From assembly GCF_049720995.1 (NCBI RefSeq), contig NZ_JBNASF010000034.1:1-13469 (forward strand): a DNA stretch of 13,469 nucleotides, read 5' to 3'. The notes under the pieces are model-generated. The model made no database searches. It was not told the origin of the DNA and worked only from the letters and a program-made list of their open reading frames with translations. This document shows, piece by piece, positions 6,337-13,349 of the stretch (position 1 is the first letter of the stretch; each line of letters begins with the position of its first letter). Made by a program: the position numbers and the translations under genes. Origin of the DNA: Methanothermobacter sp049720995 (GTDB taxonomy: Archaea; Methanobacteriota; Methanobacteria; Methanobacteriales; Methanothermobacteraceae).

Positions 6337-7171
6337 CTGAATCTGCAAATCCAAGCTTTGAGAACATCCCTGAGAGGATCTTCACAAATCCACCTGGAGG
6401 CTCAAGGGTTACGGTGTCATAGTTCCTTAAACCTGCAAGTTCAGCTGCCACATCAACAGCATAGTCCCTTCCACCTGTATAATCCACAAGCCGATTCTTC
6501 AGGGCCTGTCTTCCGGTGAATATCCTTCCCTCTGCAAGGCCACGTACATATGATACGCTGAGGTTTCTGTTGGCAGCCACGGTCCTTATGAAGTAGTCAT
6601 ACTCCTCATTCACCATTGACTGGAGCATCTGCCTCTCCTCATCGGTTATCATACGGTAATCCGCACCCATATCCTTGTATTCCCCGGCCTTTATTGCGTA
6701 CTTGTTTATACCCATCTGCCTGTACATCTCGGAGAGATCTGTGAGGTCAAGTATGACACCTATGCTCCCAACCCATGCAGATGGACTCGCAACTATCCTG
6801 TCAGATGCCGAGGCTGCAAGATACGCTCCTGAGGTACCAGAATCACTTATCCAGCTTACAACAGGCTTTTCAGATTTCTTTATGGCTTCCATCAGCTCTT
6901 CACTCGCCACAGGAGTCCCTCCAGGGCTGTTTATATCCAGGACTATGGCCTTAACTGAGGGGTCACTGTTGGCTTCCTCTATGAGCTCCTTCACATCATC
7001 TGGGCTGACAACATCAGAAAACCCTGATGTATCATAGGCTATGGCCCCGTGGACCGGTATGATTGCCACAGTACCCTCAGGTCCTCCAATTAGCCCTGAA
7101 ATTGACATTACCAGCCCTGAAATTGATAGAACCACAATTAAACCCGCAACAATCTTACTGTTCCTGTCCAT
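6308..7171 (-). CDS. sppA: Signal peptide peptidase SppA (S49 family)
   Basis: A 287-residue membrane-anchored serine protease of the short archaeal/bacterial SppA type, thought to degrade cleaved signal peptides. A single N-terminal membrane segment (residues ~7-28) contains an exact seven-residue period, SISGLVM/SISGLIG, encoded by a 21-bp direct repeat. The protease domain shows LDINSPGG (79-86) and DSGTSGAYLAAS with nucleophile Ser114. It also shows IKAGEYKDMG with general base Lys166; the Ser-Lys spacing of 52 equals that of the archaeal enzyme I recall (Ser162/Lys214). Downstream are EGRIFTGRQAL and LVDYTGG. Start ATG 7171 has only a weak GAAGGT upstream. The last nine codons and stop are the third unit of the tandem array that fills the gap to the thioredoxin-like gene. 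Confidence 0.94.
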   Translation of the reverse strand: MDRNSKIVAGLIVVLSISGLVMSISGLIGGPEGTVAIIPVHGAIAYDTSGFSDVVSPDDVKELIEEANSDPSVKAIVLDINSPGGTPVASEELMEAIKKSEKPVVSWISDSGTSGAYLAASASDRIVASPSAWVGSIGVILDLTDLSEMYRQMGINKYAIKAGEYKDMGADYRMITDEERQMLQSMVNEEYDYFIRTVAANRNLSVSYVRGLAEGRIFTGRQALKNRLVDYTGGRDYAVDVAAELAGLRNYDTVTLEPPGGFVKILSGMFSKLGFADSGNTAEHLKI

Positions 7172-7238
7172 GATATCAGACCTTCAGACCTCCCATCCTA
7201 AACTTTACTGTTTTTGTATTAATTAAGACTGCAACCCA

Positions 7239-7261
7239 TTATATAAATAGTTTTTATATAA
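7239..7261. promoter_or_regulatory. Palindromic divergent TATA element between sppA and aroK
   Basis: TTATATAAA at 7239-7247 and TTTATATAA at 7253-7261 form a perfect 9-base inverted repeat around TAGTT. Read outwards, each arm is a good archaeal TATA box (TTTATATAA). For aroK the box centre at ~7257 predicts transcription start near 7282, just at the GGAGTGAT ribosome binding site. For sppA the box centre at ~7243 predicts start near 7218 and a ~47-base leader. It is the only clear divergent promoter in the window. Confidence 0.6.
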
Positions 7262-7292
7262 TCTAGGTATATGAACTGTTTGGAGTGATAGG

Positions 7293-8153
7293 TTGAGAAA
7301 AGCAGCAAGAGCACCTGGATCAGCCACGGTTATAAATGCCATTGCAACAGGAAGGGGCTCAGCATTCGGGATAGGCCTGGGTGTCAGGGCAGAGGCCAGA
7401 CTCACAGATTCCGGTATAGAGTGCATCTCCCTTGAGGGTGCGGATACAGCACTCATGGAACTCTGCACAGAGATGGTCCTTGAGCATTACGGCGCCGATA
7501 CTGGTGTGAGGGTGGTCACAGCCTCTGATTTACCCGTTGCGAGCGGCCTTTCAAGCAGCAGCGCGGCATCCAATGCCACTGTGATGGCAGTTTCTGAACT
7601 CATATCAGAGGAATTTCAGCTGGAACCCATGGGTGGACCTGAGATGCTCAATATGGGAGTGGAGGCATCCCTCAGGGCAGGGGTGACGGTGACGGGTGCC
7701 TATGATGATGCAAGCGCATCATTCTACGGGGGCCTCACCGTGACAGATAACATGGCAAGGCGCATAATCTGCAGGAGGGAAATGGAAAATCAAAAGGTAT
7801 TAATATACATGCCGGACAGAAAATCACTGACTGCACAATCAGATGTCCCGAGGATGAAGCTGCTGGCCCCCTGGGTTGACATGGCCTTCAGAGAGGTCCT
7901 TGAGGGCAGGGTGCACAGTGCAATGACACTCAACGGGATACTCTATTGTGCATCCCTGGGATTCGATCCGGGAATAGCCCTCGATGCCCTTGAGGCGGGT
8001 GCCCTCTCAGCGGGTCTTTCAGGCACAGGACCGGCGTTTGTGGCGCTGGCTGATGATGATTCTGCAGGGAATGTCATTGATTCATGGGAGAACCTTGAGG
8101 GCAATGTTACTGTAACATCAGTGGATAACCAGGGTACACATGTGCTTGACTGA
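7293..8153 (+). CDS. aroK: Archaeal shikimate kinase (GHMP family)
   Basis: A 286-residue kinase that phosphorylates shikimate at the 3-hydroxyl with ATP. It is the archaeal GHMP-superfamily enzyme, unrelated to the P-loop AroK of bacteria. The ATP-binding motif is PVASGLSSSSAA at residues 81-92, and a C-terminal GHMP glycine motif reads ALSAGLSGTGPAFVAL. N-terminal ARAPGSATVINAIATGRGSAFGI is typical of the family. The start must be TTG 7293: an in-frame TGA lies at 7272-7274, no ATG or GTG intervenes, and GGAGTGAT sits at 7282-7289. Length matches the family. The chorismate mutase gene follows after 41 bases, so two aromatic pathway genes are adjacent, probably on one transcript from the palindromic promoter. 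Confidence 0.94.
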   Translation: MRKAARAPGSATVINAIATGRGSAFGIGLGVRAEARLTDSGIECISLEGADTALMELCTEMVLEHYGADTGVRVVTASDLPVASGLSSSSAASNATVMAVSELISEEFQLEPMGGPEMLNMGVEASLRAGVTVTGAYDDASASFYGGLTVTDNMARRIICRREMENQKVLIYMPDRKSLTAQSDVPRMKLLAPWVDMAFREVLEGRVHSAMTLNGILYCASLGFDPGIALDALEAGALSAGLSGTGPAFVALADDDSAGNVIDSWENLEGNVTVTSVDNQGTHVLD

Positions 8154-8194
8154 TCCGGTGACCCCTAAAGCAGTGCAGGTCAGGGGGATGTTTT

Positions 8195-8491
8195 ATGGAC
8201 GAATCCAGAGCACTGGAAACCCTTAAAAGGTCCAGAAGGGAAATAGATAGAATAGACAGGGAGATACTTGACCTCATATCATCACGCACATCCCTTGCAC
8301 GTGAGATAGCTGAGGCCAAAGTTGCCCTTGGAATGGACATATTCGACCCTGAGAGGGAGCTTGAGATCATAGAGAGGACCCGGAGAATCGCCAGGGCCTA
8401 TGGTATCAATGAGGATAAACTCATCCAGCTGATGAAGATTCTGATGGATCTAAGCAAAACTGAACAGAAAGAACTGTTAAGGAGGCAATGA
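8195..8491 (+). CDS. aroQ: Chorismate mutase, AroQ type
   Basis: A 98-residue all-helical protein that rearranges chorismate to prephenate, entering phenylalanine and tyrosine synthesis. It is a stand-alone AroQ domain without a fused prephenate dehydratase or dehydrogenase. Residues expected for the active site by alignment with the E. coli P-protein mutase are present: Arg14/15, Arg31, Lys42, Asp51, Arg54, Glu55, Ser87 and Gln91. It probably works as an intertwined dimer, as in the family. AGGGGGATG precedes ATG 8195. The stop is one base from the S17e start, and the S17e ribosome binding site (GGAGG, 8481-8485) lies inside the last codons of this gene, so the two are likely co-translated. 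Confidence 0.9.
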   Translation: MDESRALETLKRSRREIDRIDREILDLISSRTSLAREIAEAKVALGMDIFDPERELEIIERTRRIARAYGINEDKLIQLMKILMDLSKTEQKELLRRQ

Positions 8492-8492
8492 A

Positions 8493-8681
8493 ATGGGAAA
8501 CATAAGAACATCCTTTGTAAAAAGAATCGCGAAAGAACTGATAGAAACTCATCCAGGTAAATTCACATCTGATTTTGATAAAAACAAGAAACTTGTGGAG
8601 GAGTTTTCAACGGTCAGCACAAAACACCTCAGGAACAAGATCGCGGGCTACATCACAAGGATAATCAGCCAGCAGAAATAA
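8493..8681 (+). CDS. rps17e: 30S ribosomal protein S17e
   Basis: A 62-residue basic protein of the small ribosomal subunit, found in archaea and eukaryotes only. The sequence is typical from end to end: MGNIRTSFVKRIAKELIETH, then FTSDFDKNKKLVEEFSTVSTK and the closing LRNKIAGYITRIISQQK. Archaeal S17e is usually 60-70 residues. ATG 8493 sits seven bases after GGAGG. It lies between the aromatic pair and the lysine genes without a ribosomal protein operon around it. Stretches of T follow the stop (8682-8702) and may terminate the transcript before lysC. Confidence 0.95.
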   Translation: MGNIRTSFVKRIAKELIETHPGKFTSDFDKNKKLVEEFSTVSTKHLRNKIAGYITRIISQQK

Positions 8682-8702
8682 TTTTTGATCTTTTTCCATT
8701 TT
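8682..8702 (+). terminator. Possible oligo-T terminator after rps17e
   Basis: Two T5 runs (8682-8686, 8691-8695) and a T4 run (8699-8702) lie directly behind the S17e stop, in the only non-coding gap between rps17e and lysC. This fits archaeal oligo-U termination. A new promoter for lysC must then lie in the same 47 bases; ATTTAAAAGG at 8707-8716 looks TATA-like but is too near ATG 8729 to leave a leader, so read-through is possible. Confidence 0.4.
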
Positions 8703-8728
8703 CAACATTTAAAAGGTTGTGAAGGTTA

Positions 8729-9949
8729 ATGGAGTTAATAGTTGCTAAATTTGGCGGTACATCTATAGGGAATGGTAGGCGAATTAAAAAGGCGGCCCGT
8801 TCTGTCGTGAAGGAGTACATGAAGGGCAAGAAGGTCGTTGTTGTTGTATCTGCCATCAATAAGACAACCGATGAACTCCTTCAGATAGTTGATGAGGCAA
8901 TGGAAGATGCTGTTACAGAAAAGCAGCTGGCTGAAATAGTATCCATGGGTGAAATGACAAGTGTAAGGATATTTTCCTCTGCAATAGAGGCACTTGGGGT
9001 TAAATCTGAATACATAGACCCCTTCATGGATGAATGGCCAATAATAACCGACAGCAACCTTTTAAATGCTAAGGTGGACTTTGAGGCAACTGAGAAGAAG
9101 TCAAGGGAACTTTTAAAACTCCTTGACCAGGGTATAATACCTGTGGTGTGTGGTTTCCTTGGGAGGGACCCCAATGGTTACATAACAACCCTGGGGAGGG
9201 GTGGAAGTGACATCACAGCCTTCCTGCTGGGCCACTGCCTGAAGGCGGATGAGGTTATAATCGTAACCGATGTTGGGGGCGTGATGTCAACTGATCCAAA
9301 TAAACTTCAGGGAGCAAAGAAGCTCGACAAAATCTCTGTTGAGGAAATGAGGGATCTTGCAACCCATGGGGCGCAGGTACTCCACCCACATGCCCTGAAA
9401 TACAAGGACCCTGATATAAATGCAAAGATCATAGGATTCGAGCACGGGGATCTCTCAGCCCCGGGTACTGAAATCATAGGCCCCTCAAAGAATAAGATGG
9501 TTAAGACAACGACCCTCAGCCCTGAACCAATATCTGTGGTTGCGGTTGTGGGGGAGAAGATACTCAATAAGCCAGGTATACTGGCAAAGTTAACCTCAAA
9601 ACTTGCAGAGAACTCCATCAACATCATAGGAATTTCAACAGGCCAGAACTCTGTCACAATATTTGTTGATAAGAAGGACGCTGATGAGGCGCACAGGCTT
9701 CTCCATGATGTTGTCATTGCAGATGATAACCTCAGCTCACTCTCCCTTGGAAGGGATATTGCAATGATAACCATATCCAGCCCTGACTTCATAGACACTC
9801 CTGGCATAATATCCGAGATCACCAAGCCCCTCAGGGATAATGATCTTAACATAGTTGAAATTTCATCCTCACAGACATCTGTGGTTATCTTTGTTGACTG
9901 GAATGATGGTAAAAAGGCGTATGAACTTGTAAGGGGTGTTCTTGAATGA
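8729..9949 (+). CDS. lysC: Aspartate kinase
   Basis: A 406-residue enzyme that phosphorylates aspartate to 4-phosphoaspartate, the first step toward lysine, threonine and methionine. The kinase domain (1 to ~260) starts VAKFGGTSIGNG (Lys7) and holds TTLGRGGSD (153-161) and VTDVGGVMSTDP. Two ACT domains follow: ILNKPGILAKLTSKLAENSI, and then FIDTPGIISEITKPLRDNDL with VEISSSQTSVVIFVDW. These are the usual allosteric amino-acid sites, so feedback control by lysine or threonine is likely; which one cannot be read. No homoserine dehydrogenase is fused. ATG 8729 has GAAGGT upstream. The stop overlaps the dapA start as ATGA, making lysC the first gene of a tight lysC-dapA-dapB-asd operon. Confidence 0.95.
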   Translation: MELIVAKFGGTSIGNGRRIKKAARSVVKEYMKGKKVVVVVSAINKTTDELLQIVDEAMEDAVTEKQLAEIVSMGEMTSVRIFSSAIEALGVKSEYIDPFMDEWPIITDSNLLNAKVDFEATEKKSRELLKLLDQGIIPVVCGFLGRDPNGYITTLGRGGSDITAFLLGHCLKADEVIIVTDVGGVMSTDPNKLQGAKKLDKISVEEMRDLATHGAQVLHPHALKYKDPDINAKIIGFEHGDLSAPGTEIIGPSKNKMVKTTTLSPEPISVVAVVGEKILNKPGILAKLTSKLAENSINIIGISTGQNSVTIFVDKKDADEAHRLLHDVVIADDNLSSLSLGRDIAMITISSPDFIDTPGIISEITKPLRDNDLNIVEISSSQTSVVIFVDWNDGKKAYELVRGVLE

Positions 9950-10836
9950 GAATTGAAGGCACAGTAGTGGCCATGGTGACTCCATTCACAGGGGACGACC
10001 GGGTGGATGAGGCCGGGCTGCGGGACAACATAAACTATCTGATTGAGAATGGGGTTGATGGGTTGCTGGTTGCCGGCACAACAGGTGAATCAGCAACTAT
10101 AACCCATGAGGAACAGAGGAGAATGATTGACATACTCGTGGATGAGGTTAACGGGCGTGTTAAGACCATTGCGGGGGCAGGGAGCAACTCCTCAAGGGAG
10201 GCCCTTGGTCTTGTGAAGTATGCAGGGGACGCAGGTGCAGACGCGGCCCTTGTGATAACACCCTACTACAACAGGCCACAGCCCCATGGGCTCACTGAAC
10301 ACTACAGGATGCTGGAGGAGGCATCAGAGATACCCCTTATAATCTACAATGTGCCCTCAAGGACAGGCACGGACATCGACGTTGACACGGTATCTGAACT
10401 CGCAGGGCTTGATGGTATAATCGGTATAAAGGAAGCTAGCCCTGACCTGGATAAGATTTCCATGCTGAAATCACGGCTCATGGACATGGGCCTCGATGAT
10501 TTCATCATACTCTCAGGTAACGATAACCTCACACTCCCAATGATCTCAATGGGTGCAGAGGGTGTCATATCTGTTGTGGCAAACATCGACCCCGCCCGTA
10601 TGAGCCGCCTTGTCAACGAGGCACTCTCAGGGGATTTTGAGTCTGCAATGAAAACCCACTATGAATTGTACAGCCTCATGAAGGTTCTTTTCATCGAGAG
10701 CAATCCTGTTCCCGTCAAGGAGGCCCTCAACATGATGGGAAGACCTGCCGGTCATGTCAGGATGCCGCTCGCACCCCTGAGGGACAGCAGCCGTGAGAAG
10801 CTGAGGATGGTCCTTGAGGAACTGGCACTCATCTGA
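9946..10836 (+). CDS. dapA: 4-Hydroxy-tetrahydrodipicolinate synthase
   Basis: A 296-residue TIM-barrel aldolase that condenses pyruvate with aspartate semialdehyde, committing carbon to lysine. The Schiff-base lysine is Lys162 in IIGIKEASPD; Tyr134 (IIYNVPSRTG) and Thr45/Thr46 (AGTTGESAT) complete the catalytic set known from E. coli (Lys161, Tyr133, Thr44). The substrate motif ITPYYNRP is present, and length is standard. The start ATG overlaps the lysC stop by four bases, with GGGGTG in the end of lysC as ribosome binding site. Related aldolases (N-acetylneuraminate lyase, KDG aldolase) share the fold, but the neighbouring lysine genes and the motifs settle the call. Confidence 0.95.
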   Translation: MRIEGTVVAMVTPFTGDDRVDEAGLRDNINYLIENGVDGLLVAGTTGESATITHEEQRRMIDILVDEVNGRVKTIAGAGSNSSREALGLVKYAGDAGADAALVITPYYNRPQPHGLTEHYRMLEEASEIPLIIYNVPSRTGTDIDVDTVSELAGLDGIIGIKEASPDLDKISMLKSRLMDMGLDDFIILSGNDNLTLPMISMGAEGVISVVANIDPARMSRLVNEALSGDFESAMKTHYELYSLMKVLFIESNPVPVKEALNMMGRPAGHVRMPLAPLRDSSREKLRMVLEELALI

Positions 10837-10853
10837 ATCCCTGAGGTGTTTTG

Positions 10854-11675
10854 ATGATCAAAGTTGCGGTTACCGGCGCCTGCGGGCGCATGGGCTCTGG
10901 AATAATAAAAAAGGTACTTGAAGAGGAGGACATGAAGCTTGTGGCTGCCATAGAGGCACCTGGAACAGCCCTTAAGGGAAGGGACGTGGGTGAATTCACA
11001 GCCACGGGCGAAGTGGGTGTTAAGGTAAGCGATGCATCTGACCTTGCCGAAACACTCAGAGAAACAGAACCCGACGTTCTCATTGACTTCACAGTGGCAC
11101 CGGCAGCTGTTGAAACCATAAAGACAGCGACTGAAGCAGGGGTTAACCTTGTGGTTGGAACAACAGGATTTTCAGATGAGCAGATGGGGACTATCAGGGA
11201 ATCTATTGAGAGGACAGGTGTGAGGGCTGTTATCTCACCAAACATGGCTGTGGGTGTCAATGTGTTCTTCAAGGTGCTCTCTGATCTTGCACCGGTACTC
11301 TCTGATTATGACGTTGAAATTATAGAGGCCCACCACAGACACAAAAAGGACGCTCCTTCAGGTACCGCGGTGCGTGCACTTGAGGTTATCGCAGAGGCCA
11401 CCTCCAGGAAACCTGAGGAGGTGGCGGTGTATGGAAGGTCCGGACTTACAGGTGAGAGGACCCGTGATGAGATAGGTGTCCATGCTGTGAGGGGTGGTGA
11501 CATAGTGGGGGACCACATAGTCCTATTTGCAGGTGATGGTGAACGCCTTGAAATAGTTCACAGGGCCCACAGCAGGGACGCATTTATAGGCGGAGTTATA
11601 AGGGCGGTGAGGTTTATTGAACACGCAGAACCTGGAAAGATAATGGATATGGGGGACGTGCTTGGAATAAAATGA
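10854..11675 (+). CDS. dapB: 4-Hydroxy-tetrahydrodipicolinate reductase
   Basis: A 273-residue NAD(P)H-dependent reductase giving tetrahydrodipicolinate, the step after DapA. The nucleotide-binding loop is VTGACGRMGSG (residues 6-16). The dinucleotide-contacting VGTTGFS (101-107) and the active-site block EAHHRHKKDAPSGTA (158-172) follow; His160 and Lys164 correspond to E. coli His159 and Lys163. ATG 10854 is chosen, five bases after TGAGGTG; a TTG at 10851 directly before it would add one residue and is less likely. It sits 17 bases after dapA and 12 bases before asd. The later lysine steps are not in this window; in methanogens they usually go through DapL. Confidence 0.95.
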   Translation: MIKVAVTGACGRMGSGIIKKVLEEEDMKLVAAIEAPGTALKGRDVGEFTATGEVGVKVSDASDLAETLRETEPDVLIDFTVAPAAVETIKTATEAGVNLVVGTTGFSDEQMGTIRESIERTGVRAVISPNMAVGVNVFFKVLSDLAPVLSDYDVEIIEAHHRHKKDAPSGTAVRALEVIAEATSRKPEEVAVYGRSGLTGERTRDEIGVHAVRGGDIVGDHIVLFAGDGERLEIVHRAHSRDAFIGGVIRAVRFIEHAEPGKIMDMGDVLGIK

Positions 11676-11687
11676 TAAGGTGGTATT

Positions 11688-12731
11688 ATGGTTAATGTTG
11701 GTGTTCTTGGAGCAACAGGGATGGTTGGGCAGCGGTTTATTGAGATGCTTGAGAATCATCCTGAATTTGAGCTTACAACCCTTGCAGCATCTTCAAGGTC
11801 CGCGGGGAAACCCTACGGGGAGGTTGCGAACTGGTACCTTGACAGCGAGATGCCTGAGTCTGTAAGGGATATAGAGGTTGTTGAAACGGACCCTGCAGGT
11901 GTGGGGGATGTGGACATACTGTTCTCTGCACTTCCCGCAGATGTGGCGCGCAAGGTTGAGCCAAAATTTGCTGAGAAGTACATAGTGGCTTCAAATGCCA
12001 GTGCAATGCGAATGGAACCCGATGTTCCACTTGTGATCCCTGAGGTTAACCCGGAGTTCCTGGACCTCATAGAGGTTCAGCAGAGGAGGAGGGGATGGGA
12101 TGGCTTCATCGTAACCAACCCCAACTGCTCCACCATAGCACTCACCCTCACTCTTAAGCCCATCTATGACAGCCACACAATAAAGAGGGTCTATGTCTCC
12201 ACGATGCAGGCGGTTTCAGGTGCAGGGTACAGTGGGGTGCCATCCATGGCGATAATGGACAACATCGTCCCCTATATCGGTGGGGAGGAGGAGAAGATTG
12301 AAACCGAGACCCTCCACCTGCTTGGTGAACTTGACGATGGTGTGGTTAAACCTGCAAATTTCGGTGTGAGTGCATCATGCCACCGTGTTCCCGTTCTTGA
12401 TGGTCACACCGAGGCAGTCTTCGTGGGACTGGATGATGAATTTGAAATTGAGGATATAAAGGAGGCCATGGATGGTTTCCAGGGGCTCCCACAGAAACTG
12501 GGTCTTTACTCAGCACCTGAAAAACCTGTTGTGGTCCTGGATGAGGAGAACAGACCCCAGCCAAGGATGGACAGGAACAGGGATGGTGGAATGTCAGTCA
12601 CTGTCGGAAGGATCAGGGAGGATGCAGCATTCAGCAACAGCCTTAGGTATGTCCTTGTCGGCCACAACACTGTGAGGGGGGCTGCAGGAGCATCGATACT
12701 GAATGCAGAACTTATAAATGAGATACTGTAA
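11688..12731 (+). CDS. asd: Aspartate-semialdehyde dehydrogenase
   Basis: A 347-residue NADP-dependent dehydrogenase that reduces 4-phosphoaspartate to aspartate semialdehyde, the branch point between lysine and threonine/methionine. The Rossmann motif is VLGATGMVGQRF (residues 6-17). The nucleophile Cys147 lies in FIVTNPNCST, and the base His240 in SCHRVPVLDGHTE. The sequence is of the archaeal/fungal type rather than the bacterial one. ATG 11688 has AAGGTGG upstream. It is the last enzyme of the lysC-dapA-dapB-asd run. Its TAA is followed at once by the ATG of the PAP2 frame and by a T-rich stretch that may act as its terminator while also encoding the PAP2 N terminus. Confidence 0.95.
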   Translation: MVNVGVLGATGMVGQRFIEMLENHPEFELTTLAASSRSAGKPYGEVANWYLDSEMPESVRDIEVVETDPAGVGDVDILFSALPADVARKVEPKFAEKYIVASNASAMRMEPDVPLVIPEVNPEFLDLIEVQQRRRGWDGFIVTNPNCSTIALTLTLKPIYDSHTIKRVYVSTMQAVSGAGYSGVPSMAIMDNIVPYIGGEEEKIETETLHLLGELDDGVVKPANFGVSASCHRVPVLDGHTEAVFVGLDDEFEIEDIKEAMDGFQGLPQKLGLYSAPEKPVVVLDEENRPQPRMDRNRDGGMSVTVGRIREDAAFSNSLRYVLVGHNTVRGAAGASILNAELINEIL

Positions 12732-12839
12732 ATGATGCATCCTTTTCTTTTATTTACCGGTGTCTGTGCATCCATTCTTTATTTTATGATGCATCCTTTT
12801 CTTTTATTTGCTGGTATTGATACCTCAATTCTCTATTTT
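12732..12839. repeat. Two-copy 54-bp tandem repeat at the PAP2 gene start
   Basis: Copy 1 is 12732-12785 and copy 2 is 12786-12839, directly adjacent. The first 24 bases are identical, and I count ten differences in the remaining 30. Each copy starts ATGATGCATCC and contains a T-rich stretch. Being 54 bases long (18 codons), the duplication stays in frame, so the PAP2 frame opens with two versions of an 18-residue segment (MMHPFLLF...SILYF). It is older than the near-identical arrays at 6165 and 13338. Confidence 0.9.
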
Positions 12840-13349
12840 TTAAATTCAACAATCAGTTCGCCCATTCTTGATTCATTGATGCATATCATAACCCTTGGAG
12901 GAACCCCGATTTTCTGGGTGGTTCTGTGCCTCATATTCTACATTTTTGGGGATGAGAATGGGAAGGAGGCCGCATTCATTGCGCTCACAGCCCTTGTAAT
13001 GGGATTCTTTCTCAGTGAATTACTGAAGGCTGTTATTGCGAGGCCAAGGCCCTATGAGGTTCTCAGCTGGGTTAGGTATACCACACCAGCCGGGGGCTAC
13101 TCCATGCCATCAGGGCACACAGTGGCTGCATTCAGCGGTTTCCTGGCACTCTACTTTAAATTTGGGAGACTATGGCTTTTCATACTGCTTGCTTCCCTTG
13201 TTGGTATTTCAAGGGTATGCCTTGGTCTACATTACCCCAGTGATGTCATTGCAGGGGCTTTCCTTGGAGTTCTATGTGCCCTTGCAGCTGTGAAGGTGGA
13301 GGAGAGGGTTAAGTGTTTCGGCCTCTGCAACTTTGAAAGGATTGGGTGA
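12732..13349 (+). CDS. PAP2 family membrane phosphatase
   Basis: An integral membrane phosphatase of the PAP2/phosphatidic acid phosphatase superfamily. Its substrate is probably a lipid phosphate or undecaprenyl-like polyprenyl pyrophosphate; which one is not shown. The three catalytic motifs are complete: KAVIARPRP, SMPSGHTVAAFSG (PSGH) and SRVCLGLHYPSD. About five or six membrane helices surround them. The longest frame has 205 residues from ATG 12732, immediately after the asd stop. However, its first 18 residues duplicate the next 18, and family members usually begin near GIDTSILYFLNS, so ATG 12786 or 12789 (187 or 186 residues) is a likely original start. No good ribosome binding site precedes either. 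The last four codons and stop lie inside the first unit of the 58-bp array. Confidence 0.88.
   Translation: MMHPFLLFTGVCASILYFMMHPFLLFAGIDTSILYFLNSTISSPILDSLMHIITLGGTPIFWVVLCLIFYIFGDENGKEAAFIALTALVMGFFLSELLKAVIARPRPYEVLSWVRYTTPAGGYSMPSGHTVAAFSGFLALYFKFGRLWLFILLASLVGISRVCLGLHYPSDVIAGAFLGVLCALAAVKVEERVKCFGLCNFERIG

Noticed and set aside
7088..7129. 21-bp direct repeat near the sppA start as a fifth array of the same kind
   Set aside because: It encodes the SISGL-SISGL heptad pattern within the membrane helix, is much shorter than the others and lies inside the coding sequence, so low-complexity helix sequence explains it.
9307..9852. A 181-codon open frame on the - strand inside lysC
   Set aside because: It is a serine- and isoleucine-rich antisense shadow of the aspartate kinase ACT domains, with no independent support.
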